Origin: Metaphire vulgaris
Lineage: Eukaryota > Annelida > Clitellata > Crassiclitellata > Megascolecidae
Assembly (NCBI GenBank): GCA_018105865.1
Contig: CM030845.1
Location: forward strand, 8,736,890-8,800,889
Direction: 5' to 3'
Length of the DNA stretch: 64,000 nucleotides
The notes beneath the pieces were generated by a model. The model did no database searches and had not been told where the DNA came from. It saw nothing but the letters and a program-made list of their open reading frames with translations. Positions within the stretch are counted from its first letter, which is position 1, and each line of letters starts with the position of its first letter. The position numbers were made by a program, and so were the translations under genes. Of this stretch, positions 32,946-59,247 are shown in pieces.

Positions 32946-34335
32946 TAATCGAACCAATGAACCTTATCTTAGTATGTAACCTGTTAGGCTGCTGGGTTCA
33001 CTAAATCTAATATCCTCACCACAGCACCTTAATAGGTAACCTCTTCTAACTATCAACATTTACACATTATATACTGTATTAAACCCTGCTTAATGTATTT
33101 TTTGTATAATTTTAGATTTGGAAGCATGATTCTGTGCAAGTCATATATTGGAGTACAAACTGTACAATAGCAAATGCAGTATCCCACATATGCATCTCCA
33201 CCTGTCATCTAAAATATCACAAATGTGAAAACTCCGAAAGCCTGAAATGTGAACAAAAGATATTTATTTCCTCGCATTTTGTCACAAAATATTTACAGAA
33301 TCACCTTGTCAAAAATGAAATGGGAAAATTTTACTGAAAGAGAGAGGTTACAAAACTCCGAGAACATGCACAGTATTTGGCAGAACAGCTTTGTCATTTG
33401 TCAAGCAATTTGCAAATGGCCCTCTAAGACATGAATAGATGAAGTCTTTTCAAAAATGATGGCAGCTGATCAAATTGTATCAAATACCAGAGGTCAAATG
33501 TCAATTTCAATTTGCACAGGAATTCAATCACAAATACAGGGCAGTTAAAGAAAACAACAGCTACTATGATGAAGAAAAAACAGTTTGTAGTAAGAAATAG
33601 AATAACATAACTCTTTCGTACAAATTTTCTGCTGAAGGTAATTGGAGTGGCATAAATTTATACAACAGCAAAAACTACCGCTTTTCTTTTTTACAAAGCA
33701 AAAAACTGACAGCAGTAAACACCAGTATGCAACTATCAATGAATAACTTTAAAATTGTTTTCTTTAAACAGGAAAACTTGAATTCACATAATCGTGTATT
33801 AAATTTCTAAATAAATCTGAATTTTCTCAAAACTTTTGTTGTACCGATACAAAACACAAAGCCACTAAAATTATATAACGAGTGTTTGCAAAAATACCAT
33901 AGCACTTAATATATGCAGTGTTGTGTAAAGTGTAATTTCAAAGTCATGTTTTAGGCATGAAATTCAAAAAACGTACATTCACTTGCGTTACCTATAACAG
34001 TGCCGCCGGATGAAATAAACCAACTAAATATCAGTATAACAAAATTCCTATAAGGACAAGAAAATTTTTTCATCCAAACTGTCCATTTTGAGACCTATGC
34101 TTGTTCACTGTCACTTCAGAATATTAGTATAATTGAAGCACACATGCACGCAGAAAGTCATCTTCAACAACAGTGGCTTGATTTTCCTTGTATATTCCAT
34201 TTTTAAGCAGTTTTAAAATTAAACTAATTCCAATTACAGAACCAGGGCAGCCTTATGGATTACATAGCACAAAAATAAATCTGAGAAACGTCAAACCAGC
34301 CTAATAAAATAAGGTTTAGAAAGTCAAAAATCCAA
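32946..34335. other. 3' flank of the USP15-like gene (likely 3' UTR plus intergenic)
   Basis: No coding signal. A TTTATT (AATAAA on the - strand) lies near 33264, about 1.1 kb after the USP15-like stop, a possible poly(A) signal. FGD and this gene are convergent, so the UTRs may approach each other here. Confidence 0.4.
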
Positions 34336-51462
<17,127 letters not shown>

Positions 51463-51559
51463 TTCTACCCGTCCTCCGTTGCGAACCAGAAACCATCGAC
51501 ATCGTACAGCCGAAGCAATGATTATACGCCCAAAATATTTGGCAAAGGTTCTTCATTGT

Positions 51560-51790
51560 AAATGTAAGTAAGTAAGTAAGAAATCTCGTGTATTTATATA
51601 GCGCCTTGGTGAGCAGCACAACAGTAGCTGATAATTCTTAGGCGCTCAGCCTTTCTTGAAATAACTATGGGAAAGATATAGGATCAGCTAGGCAATAGTC
51701 AACATCCAAAAGGGCAGTGTTACAGCTATATGGAGGGAATGATTTCAGAAAAAGGAAGGATTTAAGTTTAGAACTGAAGACTTGAGGAGA
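51560..51790 (-). repeat. LINE 3'-end-like repeat with (CTTA)n tail
   Basis: The + strand has GTAAGTAAGTAAGTAAG followed by TTTATATAGCGCC, the inverse of a LINE 3' tail (TATAGCGC-type word plus tetranucleotide run). It is related in layout but not in detail to 24124-24290. It lies just upstream of the USP15-like start codon (51462). Confidence 0.5.
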
Positions 51791-51904
51791 TAGTGCAGGA
51801 ATTATAGGAAATGGGTGCCTCTATAGGCCTACAGATAATGAAATAATGGTATCAATAATGAATTAATGGTATCAACTGACGGTATATCCAAATCCGTCAG
51901 CTAG

Positions 51905-53320
51905 ATAGGCTAGCTATATATACTCCTTCTTCTCATGTGCCATGCATATCTGCGTCGGCGGCCATATGGACTCCCACTTTTCACGATCTCTGCTAGCCTA
52001 TTCCTCAGGTGTTCAATGTTGTTGTATATTTCCAGTCCATTTAATCTGTCTGTGTAATTTGATCTTTGTTTTCCTCTTTATCTTTTACCCTCAACCATGC
52101 CTGTCACTGCCAAGTTCTCGGGTCTTTCTTTCCTCATCAAGTGCCCAAAATATTTTCGTCTGTCTTAGCTTGACGGTAGCCATCAGTGCTTGTTCCTCTT
52201 CCATCATCTGTCAAATTTTGTTGTTGACTCTTTTATCTGTCCACTGAACGTTTGGCATTCTCTTGTAGAACCACATTTCTGCAGCTTCCGGTTTCTTTTT
52301 CATAGTTTTTGATATGGTACAAGTCTCTGCTCCATAAAGCAGAACTGACGACCATGTGTAGCAATTAAGTATTCTGATCGAGCCGTGTTCTTTTTTTAAA
52401 TTGCCTTGCTTGTCAGTAACTGTTTCATTTCCATGTTTTTCCAAATTTAAATCTCTGGATTCTGTTATGCTTGGAGATTCCACTGTTGTTTCTAGAACCA
52501 CTTTGATCTTTTTGACTTCTCTTTCACTAGTCATCAGTCTGCAAAATTTCTCATTATCATATTCAATTTATCGTATTAGACACCTCCTCCCTAAGCCTGT
52601 TCTTATTCAGTTAGCCAATGCATTGGTATCTAGTCGCCTAGATTATTGCAATTCCTGCTTTTCGGCATCACAAATTCAAATATGCAGAAACTCCAGAGAG
52701 TACAAAATTCCTTAGTTAGAGTCATATCCAAAACTCCAAGATTTGAACATATAATTCCAGCTAGACAGTCCCTACATTGGCTTCCTATCAAATACCGAAT
52801 TAATTATAAAATCTGTCTTTTAGTATTCAAAACCATGTTATATAATGAACCCATCATCTGCGACTTATCCCTCGACCTACTATAATCATTCCACTAGGTA
52901 TTGACCTTCATTTGTCGTTCCTTATCTCGCGTCCATGTAGTCATTGGCACTAGTTGTTTCTCAGTGGCGCCCTATCTGGAATTCACTACCATCATCACTT
53001 CGAATAGCTAATAACTTATCATCTTTCAGATCTGGCCTTAAAACACATCTCTTTGACTTGGCATATCCCCTTAGATTGCTTGATCTTCTGGCTTGACCTG
53101 GCTCTAATATGCTATTTGGATTTGGTGCGCCATCGGCTGATGCCCTGGGCATTATGATAGTGGCGCTATAGAAGTTGATTGATTGATTGATTGATTGATT
53201 GATGAAAGCAGATTTTGCCATGTCGAATCTTGTCTTGATGTCTTTGTCGCTTCTTCCATCACTTGTGATAATGCTTCCCAAGTACCGGTACGTACTTGAA
53301 CTGCGCTTCTAAAACTTAGC
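51905..53320 (-). mobile_element. Second LINE type (LLYGAET clade), 3' fragment, interrupted
   Basis: Read on the - strand: 53320-53206 gives YLGSI-type words (LGSIITSDGRSDKDIKTRF, MAKSAF), then after the inserted LINE 52437-51905 gives VTDKQGNLKKEH, SSVLLYGAETCTISKTMKKK, PEAAEMWFYKRMPNVQWTDK and a C-terminal CxxH-like end with AHEK. These are the post-RT segments of a second LINE family (resembling invertebrate RTE/CR1-like elements; clade not decided). Confidence 0.75.
52438..53205 (+). mobile_element. CR1/L2-like LINE 3' fragment, nested in another LINE
   Basis: Nearly identical in order to 18671-19495: TTTAAATCTCTGGATTCTG at the start and CGCCATCGGCTGATGCCCTG near the end, finishing with GATTGATTGATTGATTG. 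Several small deletions break the reading frame. It interrupts the - strand LINE fragment described next. Confidence 0.85.
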
Positions 53321-53556
53321 ATGATTTAAAGTAAGCCTCGGAGGCATTATACTGCCTGTGTGAGATCCACTATGGGCACTAACGGGGCTTAACCCTAATC
53401 CTACCAAGTGGGGTCATTCATGACCCCATCTCAGATCTATGTTGCGCTATTCCTGCACTACTTTGAATTTTCTTAAGCGGTTTCAGGAATTTGTTACTTA
53501 ACATCAGTGTCATCACTTCATTTTATTTCCAAAAGTATTTTTCAAATTTGTGAATA

Positions 53557-54880
53557 TTGTCTGTTGGGGTCACTTATGACCCCAAATTTCTTACTGCAGT
53601 AGGCCTAATGGTATCAAACAGCATTAGATTAGCAGAATACTTGGCTTCGCAGACATTGCAGGAGATTATGCTCGAGCTGTATAGTGATAGCGATGTTAGC
53701 AGTGATGAATTGGGCAGTGATTATGAAGACCATATATCTGAACAGTCAGAAGCTAGTGATGAAGAGAACGCCATTTCGGAACACGAAGAGACGACTGCAT
53801 GTTCATATACAGCTCCAGCAATGGGACAAGGCAGAGACCATGATCGTGGCAAAAGTAGTATAGTCAGTTATGATCAGATTCTGCAACAGTTCAACTATCT
53901 CTGTGCCTCGAAGTGAAAATAACTTTAGTTGAAAAACAGATCCGCCAGCACTATATAGGTCGTCGTCGTATTCGAAGCATGACAGGTCTGGTGCACACAA
54001 GAGCCATCTTGAACCAGTTTCAACACTTTGGTCAGAACATGAAGGTAGGCCAGCCTATATAGCAACTATGTCAATAAACAGATTTACAGATATTCAGAAG
54101 TATTAGACTTATCAGATTTGACGACAACGCAATTCGTGAAAGTCGAATATGGCATCTGATAAACTTGCACCATTTCGGGATATATGGAGCAGGTTATTGG
54201 CTCAACTTCCAAAGTACTATGTTCCTGGTACTGACCTTTGTGTAGATGAACAGTTAGTTCCATTTCACGCCTTCGCGGTAGATGTGGCTTTAGGCAATAC
54301 CTTCCGTCCACACCCACATAATATGGTTTGAAAATATGGTGGTGCTGTGACGCCCAAATGTCCTAAACACTGGCATGTCAAATATACATTGGCAGACAAA
54401 ATGGAGAGCAAAGAAAAGTGAGACAAGGTGTTCGTGTTGTCAATGATTTGGTAACTCAGTGGTGCAGATCTGGCAGATAAGTCGTTGATGACAATTTCTT
54501 CACATCAACTTGTGAAGCAATTACTAGCTGACCGTCTAACATATACAGGAACGATTAGCAGCAACAAAGCTCATATGACGCCAGAAATGAAGGCCAACAG
54601 TACGCGAGTATTGCACAGTTCTGTCTTTGGATTTCATGATCAGTTAACACTGGTTTCGTACGTACCAAAACTTGGCAAAGCAGTTAGGCCTACTGTCATA
54701 TCGAGTATGCATCATGAGTATGCATCAGTTGAAGGTAATGCGATGAAGCCATCTATCTTTTGCATTATAATGCCACAAAAATGGTGTCAACAACATGGGC
54801 CACCTTTAAGCAGGGGCGTAGTGATGAATATAATCGGTATATCGGCATATATACACCTCAAAATCAGGCTACCTTAAAAG
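53557..54880 (+). pseudogene. piggyBac-like transposase pseudogene
   Basis: Fragments in different frames read in family order: an acidic Ser/Asp/Glu N-terminus (SDSDVSSDELGSDYEDHISE), a catalytic-region piece with VDEQLVPF, a piece with GTISSNKAHMTPEMKAN, and SSVFGFHDQLTLVSYVPK. Stops at about 53916, 54330 and 54478 break it, and the MITE at 54811 removes the 3' part. The element therefore depends on transposase made elsewhere, if it moves at all. Confidence 0.82.
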
Positions 54881-54986
54881 TTTTTGATGTTTTTTAAGAT
54901 TTCCAACGTTTATTAAAGAGTTATACCCCCAAATCACATTATACCCCCCAAAATCAAATTCATGGCTATAGTTGGCTACGCCCAGG
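54811..54986. mobile_element. MITE (CAGGGGCGTAG family) nested in the piggyBac-like element
   Basis: Ends CAGGGGCGTAGTGA and inverse CCTGGGCGTAGCCA. Interior matches the element at 8282-8469 (ATATCGGTATAT near the left end, TATACCCCC runs near the right). The flanks CCTTTAAG and CTTTTTAAG are an imperfect duplication. Confidence 0.65.
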
Positions 54987-55311
54987 CTTTTTAAGTGCTT
55001 CATATATGTGCAGTAAAGGGTCTACATGTCATTCTATGACTCAGGTGTTGCATAACTTTGAAGTTAAAAGTAAATTGCACTTACAATGAGACAAAATCGA
55101 ATGGGGTCATCGGTGACCCCAGTTGGTAAACAACGTTTGCTAAATATGTTGGTAGGATGAGGGTTAAACTCACTCCTTCAACCTGACGCTCCAGCGCGTA
55201 ACCCACTCTGTCATCTTCCGCCCTCCAAAATAATACACGTATTTATTTATTTATTATGTTGCTCTACACATCCATAACTACTAACGTAAATCTGGTAAAA
55301 ATAAAAATTAA

Positions 55312-55388
55312 GCGCCCTGGGTGGATTTGAACCACCAATCTTTCGGTTAACAGCCGAACGCGCTAACCGGTTGCGCCACATTAAGGGC
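55312..55388 (-). tRNA. tRNA-Asn(GTT)-like gene with an aberrant acceptor stem (probable pseudogene)
   Basis: On the - strand: D arm GCGCAACCGGTTAGCGC, anticodon arm TTCGG-CTGTTAA-CCGAA (anticodon GTT), T arm GGTGG-TTCAAAT-CCACC, all perfectly paired and matching metazoan tRNA-Asn. The 3' acceptor half is CAGGGCGC, but the 5' side reads GGGCCCTTAATGTG. Pairing is possible only if about five extra bases lie between acceptor and D arm. A T-run terminator (TTTTTATTTTT) follows 6 bases after the gene. Either a recent pseudogene or a tRNA-derived repeat head. Confidence 0.65.
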
Positions 55389-55734
55389 CCACAATTTACT
55401 TTCTCTTCGGCTTAATACTGCTTTGGGGCACTTAGTTGTGCTTGGTGACTACCATACAGTAGCGGCTTCACAGAGGGATCCGGGGGCCCGTGCCCCTATT
55501 GAGTGCCTGTCCCTTCAGTGGCCCCCTGTTGGGACCCTATACTTGATGTTACATACATAACAACAAATGGTTGGCCCCCATGATTAGAAGTTGCCACCCC
55601 AACGCCCCACCCCCACTTGCCAAATCCTGGATCCGCCACTGCAGTTAGTTCATGTTTTATTTCTCGTCGTGCCCTCATGAGTAGTACTATTACAATTATT
55701 TTGGTAACATGGCTTATGAGACTTATGGTTGCAT

Positions 55735-57302
55735 CAGGGCCGGAGCGACCCACTCCGCGAGCTCCGCGAGGCAGGGGGGCGCACGATTTTGAGGGGCGCC
55801 AAATTTTCGAAGTGATAAATTTTTGTGATGATGCTCTGTTAAGTCTTTAGCAGAAATGATCAGCTACTTCAACCTACTATACTGTTCTTTACATAGAATT
55901 GAACTACAATACATATATTATTTAAACAAGACGAGCAGAAGGCTTACGAATTTTTATGAACCGGCGCCTAGTTAGGCTACTTGTCTCACGTGACCTGACT
56001 GCTTTTATGAATATTCATTTCTACGCGCGGTAGCACGGGTTAACGAAGTTAGAATATTGTGTTCAAATTCATGTAATCCTTGATTACTTGGTATATTCAA
56101 TCGAGACGAACACATGGCATTTGTGCTCCTTTTGTTTTGACAGTTTTGTCATCCGGAAACCGCCGTCACGCCGTACCCTGGACGTTTAGGTTAACTTAAA
56201 TAAAGACGATGGCTAGATTTTGACCGTTCACTCGAATGCAAGATATGATTGTATTGATTCAAATTCGATCGCCCGATGGGAGAGAGAGATAGGCCTATTA
56301 TCTCAGTAGTAATTACTAATTGCGTGAATTTACTGTGATTAAGTAAACGAATTCAACTACATTATGTAATAAGGTTACATAGTTTTTCTAGACATATAAA
56401 GAAATATTCAGAGTAGGGGAGGACGGGGTATTTTCGCCTAGCGGGGAATTTCGGCCATGTCCATTCTGCGCCATCAATCGACAAGAGTGCAAAAAATAAA
56501 TTACTGATACCTCCCTTTAGGCCTATTAGAGTAATCATTTCTAAATTGCGATTATTAATATGGATTCCAAAAAGAAACTCTCCGATGCAGCAAATAGAAA
56601 GCGAAAGGCAGCTACTGTTGAAATTGCCTGGATCTGGAGGTCCTTTTAACAGATAATTATAAAGATGTAACGGGATTAGAATTATTTTAGGAAATCTCAT
56701 CATTTAGAGTTTTATTTAAATCGGAGTCTAATCAGTCTCTTAATCCAACGTGAAACTCTAAAGTTTAGTCATTTAAACCATCTCACGTTTCCCCAACATG
56801 ACCATTTTCTTACGGATCTTGCCTACACTTCCTGTCAGTGTGGTCAGTGGAAAACGATCATTTTCCAGATTAAAATTAATAAGAATCTATTTGAGATCAA
56901 CTATCGCCCATGAAAGACTTTTGGGCCAGGCCCTAGTTGCATTAGAAAATGATGTACGTTCTAATTTGGACTTACTGTAACTGAACTAAAAGAGAGATTT
57001 GCTAACATGAAAGCCAGTAAAGCACAGTTGTTGTAGTAGCTACAATTTTTCTCTTTAAGGTAATTGTATTATTATTTTTTTTTTTTTTTTTATTACTACT
57101 ACTACTATTATTAGGCCTATATTGTATTATAACGAAGAAGTCCGTTATGTGTGCAGATCGTTTAGAAGATTGTTTATATTGAGTTCATATTGCCAATAGA
57201 TTTATGAAGTTAAGATGTGTCCGCGAGGAAACAGTCTGCCACTGCCGGGGACGCCAAATACGAAGTTGCAGGGGGGCGCCCGATTGGCTAGCTCCGGCCC
57301 TG
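55735..57302 (+). mobile_element. Decayed hAT transposon with transposase remnants, 1568 bp
   Basis: Inverted ends CAGGGCCGGAGC, exact 8-bp duplications GGTTGCAT at 55727-55734 and 57303-57310. Subterminal GGCAGGGGGGCGC is repeated near both ends. On the + strand 56561-56647 starts MDSKKKLSDAANRKRKA, like the N-terminus of ZMYM-type hAT transposases. 56798-56980 reads PVSVVSGKRSFSRLKLIRIY then LRSTIAHERLLGQALVALEN, the C-terminal hAT dimerisation region. The catalytic middle is deleted, so it cannot be autonomous. Confidence 0.88.
56798..56980 (+). pseudogene. hAT transposase C-terminal dimerisation fragment
   Basis: Sixty codons open to a natural stop (TAA 56978-56980), matching the hAT family C-terminal region (VSGKRSFSRLKLIRIYLRST). 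The preceding catalytic part is missing and upstream frames are closed. It is a relic within the element 55735-57302. Domesticated ZMYM-like hosts are unlikely because transposon ends and duplications enclose it. Confidence 0.8.
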
Positions 57303-57456
57303 GGTTGCATTCTCTGGTGCCTGCTTTTATCTGTATGGATATGAAGATTGGTCTGCATAGTAACGTAGTTCTTTTGGTAATTAAGACTCCTTTTCCGTAG
57401 AACGTAGGCCTATATGTTATTACAGTCAGTTTTATCATTCCTGTGTCTCCTGCAAG

Positions 57457-57780
57457 CAGTGTTAATTCTAGGCCTTCTCTGGGGGAATCCCCCCAAAAAC
57501 AATTCTATATGTTGCATTGGGGGATGGTAATTCCCCCCACCCCAAAAAGTGTAACAAGTGGGTGTTTTTAGAGGGGAGGAGAAATATAAGGATGAATATT
57601 TTTTGCTCGTTAGAGCATTGGAGAAAGATATGAATTTTTTTGCTTGTCACCACATCCGAGGAGGAAAAAACATCAGGATGACCTTTTTTTGCTTGTCAAG
57701 GTTTTTGGTGAGACAAACTTTCTCCCTCCCCAACATTTCAAACTCCCCCCCCCATGTCAAGGTGGCTAGAATAAACACTG
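57457..57780. mobile_element. hAT-like MITE with internal GCTTGTCA tandem unit, 324 bp
   Basis: Inverted ends CAGTGTTAATTCTAGGCC and CAGTGTTTATTCTAGCCAC; exact duplications CCTGCAAG at 57449-57456 and 57781-57788. The interior has three copies of a unit built round TTTTTTTGCTTGTCA. Confidence 0.85.
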
Positions 57781-57829
57781 CCTGCAAGACGTGCACGTAA
57801 TTAGCTAAGTAAGCTTATTATTGTGTTTA

Positions 57830-58214
57830 GGGCTCGTGCACAAATGACGTAACGCGCCTAGGGGAGGGGGTTCGGACATTTGTTATGAAAATTGACGAGG
57901 GGGAGGGGGTTCCGTAAATGTGACGTAACGCAACACAAATTTTTTTAGTGACGACCTTTTATTTATTTTTGCTTGTTATGGTATTTGGAGAGGGAAAATA
58001 CAAGGATGGCCTTTTTTGCTTGTCAGTATGTTTGGAGAGGGAAAAAATAGGATGAATGACCTTTTTTTGCTTGTCAAGACTTTTCGGAAGACGAAAGGGG
58101 GTCGGTCCGTTGTTACGTTACATTAAGGGGGTCTGACTTTTTGTTACGTCGCGTTACGTAGGGAGGGGGTCAAAAAGGTGCCAAAATCGCGTTACGTCAT
58201 TTATGGACGACCCC
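57830..58214. mobile_element. PIF/Harbinger-like MITE, 385 bp
   Basis: Ends GGGCTCGTGCACAAATGACG and, inverted, GGGGTCGTCCATAAATGACG, continuing TAACGCG on both sides. Flanked by TTA at 57827-57829 and 58215-58217, the 3-bp TWA duplication known for PIF/Harbinger. The interior holds three tandem copies of a unit with CCTTTTTTGCTTGTCA and GGAGAGGGAAAA. Confidence 0.75.
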
Positions 58215-58599
58215 TTATTGGTAATACTGTATTGAGTTTTGAGTTTATTGATTTGCCTGTCTGGCTCGTATAATTGTATAAGTGCTGTATTATGTATACC
58301 ATGAGTTGAATTTGAGTCAAGTTAGAAATAAATAAATAAAAATAAATGAAAATACATCTGTTTTGCAATCAGCTTGTTGCCTACTTTTTAATTTCTATCG
58401 AGTGGTCCCACTTTTGAAGTGATCCGAATCAAATTGTCTAAATTGGGTTCTGGTCTAGGTTGGAAATAGGTCTAATAAATGTCTAAATCATGTCAAAAAC
58501 TATTATTAATTTTAAAATGACGCTCTCTGTAGAATGTAGATCATGACGCTCGTCTGACGTCATGGTAGACCTATTTTACTCAGCAATAATAGTCTCCAT

Positions 58600-58911
58600 C
58601 AGTGTTTTATACAGGCCTCATAGGGGAAAATTCCCCCTCTCATGAAAAAGCAAAACTACCCCCAAAATCCCAGCGCTGACATCAATTTTTGCATTTAACT
58701 GTGCCTCTCTTCCTCTCCATCCAAAATCAATCCCTCTCAAGGCCTCAGACAGAGGCGTAGCGAGGGTATCCGGAGCCCGGGGGCAAGGTGTACTGTTGGC
58801 GCCCTTAACTGCTGACGAATTTTGGCGCCCCCTCACATCGGCGCCCCTGGACATATGCCCCCTGTCCCATCGCTACACCTCTGCAAGGCCTGGAGTCTGG
58901 ATAAAACATTG
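58600..58911. mobile_element. hAT-like MITE, sibling of the intron-forming element, carrying a nested MITE
   Basis: Ends CAGTGTTTTATACAGGCC and inverted CAATGTTTTATCCAGACTCC. Flanks GTCTCCAT (58592-58599) and GTCTTCAT (58912-58919) match at 7 of 8. Removing the nested 138-bp element and one duplication leaves 166 bp, almost the 165 bp of the copy in the ASB-like gene. Confidence 0.85.
58746..58883. mobile_element. Nested hAT-like MITE (CAGAGGCGTAGCG family), 138 bp
   Basis: Sits inside the element 58600-58911. Duplications CAAGGCCT at 58738-58745 and 58884-58891 are exact. Inverted ends are CAGAGGCGTAGCGAGG (preceded by an extra CAGA) and CAGAGGTGTAGCGATGGG. Confidence 0.8.
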
Positions 58912-59247
58912 GTCTTCATAAACTAAATGTTGCTTCGGCAAAAGCATAACGGAGCCAAGAAATCAAAACTAAAATCCAACTCTGAAATAGAACAATCAAT
59001 TCATGTTTTTAGGCAGCGGATTATACAGGCTTCAGTCAATTGTGTCGACCAATTATTAGACCCCACACAGACATGCACACTATATTGTCAAATCCGTTAG
59101 GCCTACTTTTCCTGTTTGCACTTCTTTTCCTGTTTGCAGCTTAATTTTTTGAAAACTAATAACCACTTCAGAGCGTCTTGATACGCCAGAAAGCCGAATA
59201 CCTATAGGCTAAAGCTATACTGAAGGTCCAAACAGTTTCCATTGTCT

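Larger units (their letters stand above)
53393..55163 (+). mobile_element. piggyBac-like transposon, full length but decayed, 1771 bp
   Basis: Begins CCCTAATCCTACCAA and ends with the inverse of CCCTCATCCTACCAA; flanked by TTAA at 53389-53392 and 55164-55167, the piggyBac target. Just inside each end is a near-palindrome (GGGGTCATTCATGACCCC and GGGGTCATCGGTGACCCC). Transposase remnants lie on the + strand. An acidic N-terminus is coded at about 53640-53790. DDE-region pieces follow at 54149-54331 (YVPGTDLCVDEQLVPFHAFA) and 54485-54780 (HQLVKQLLADRLTYTGTISS, FHDQLTLVSYVPKLGKAV, SSMHHEY), separated by frameshifts and stops. A small MITE is inserted at 54811-54986. Confidence 0.88.
53315..55215 (-). 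repeat. tRNA-derived SINE (family S1), split by the piggyBac-like element
   Basis: The parts 53315-53392 and 55164-55215 align to the uninterrupted copy at 11270-11425: shared GCATGATTTAA, GGAGGCATTA, GGGCACTAACGGGGCTT, then CCTGACGCT and CACTCTGTCATC. On the - strand the head resembles a tRNA, with an A-box-like start and a B-box region destroyed by the insertion at its TTAA. Confidence 0.7.

Noticed and set aside
53170..53205. CRISPR-like or satellite array of GATT units
   Set aside because: It is the tetranucleotide 3' tail of a LINE, with the same tail at 19470-19495.
55441..55642. Further MITE with CAGTAGCGG and CAGTGGCGGATCC ends
   Set aside because: Ends look related to the 17558 family but the flanks show no convincing duplication; left unannotated.
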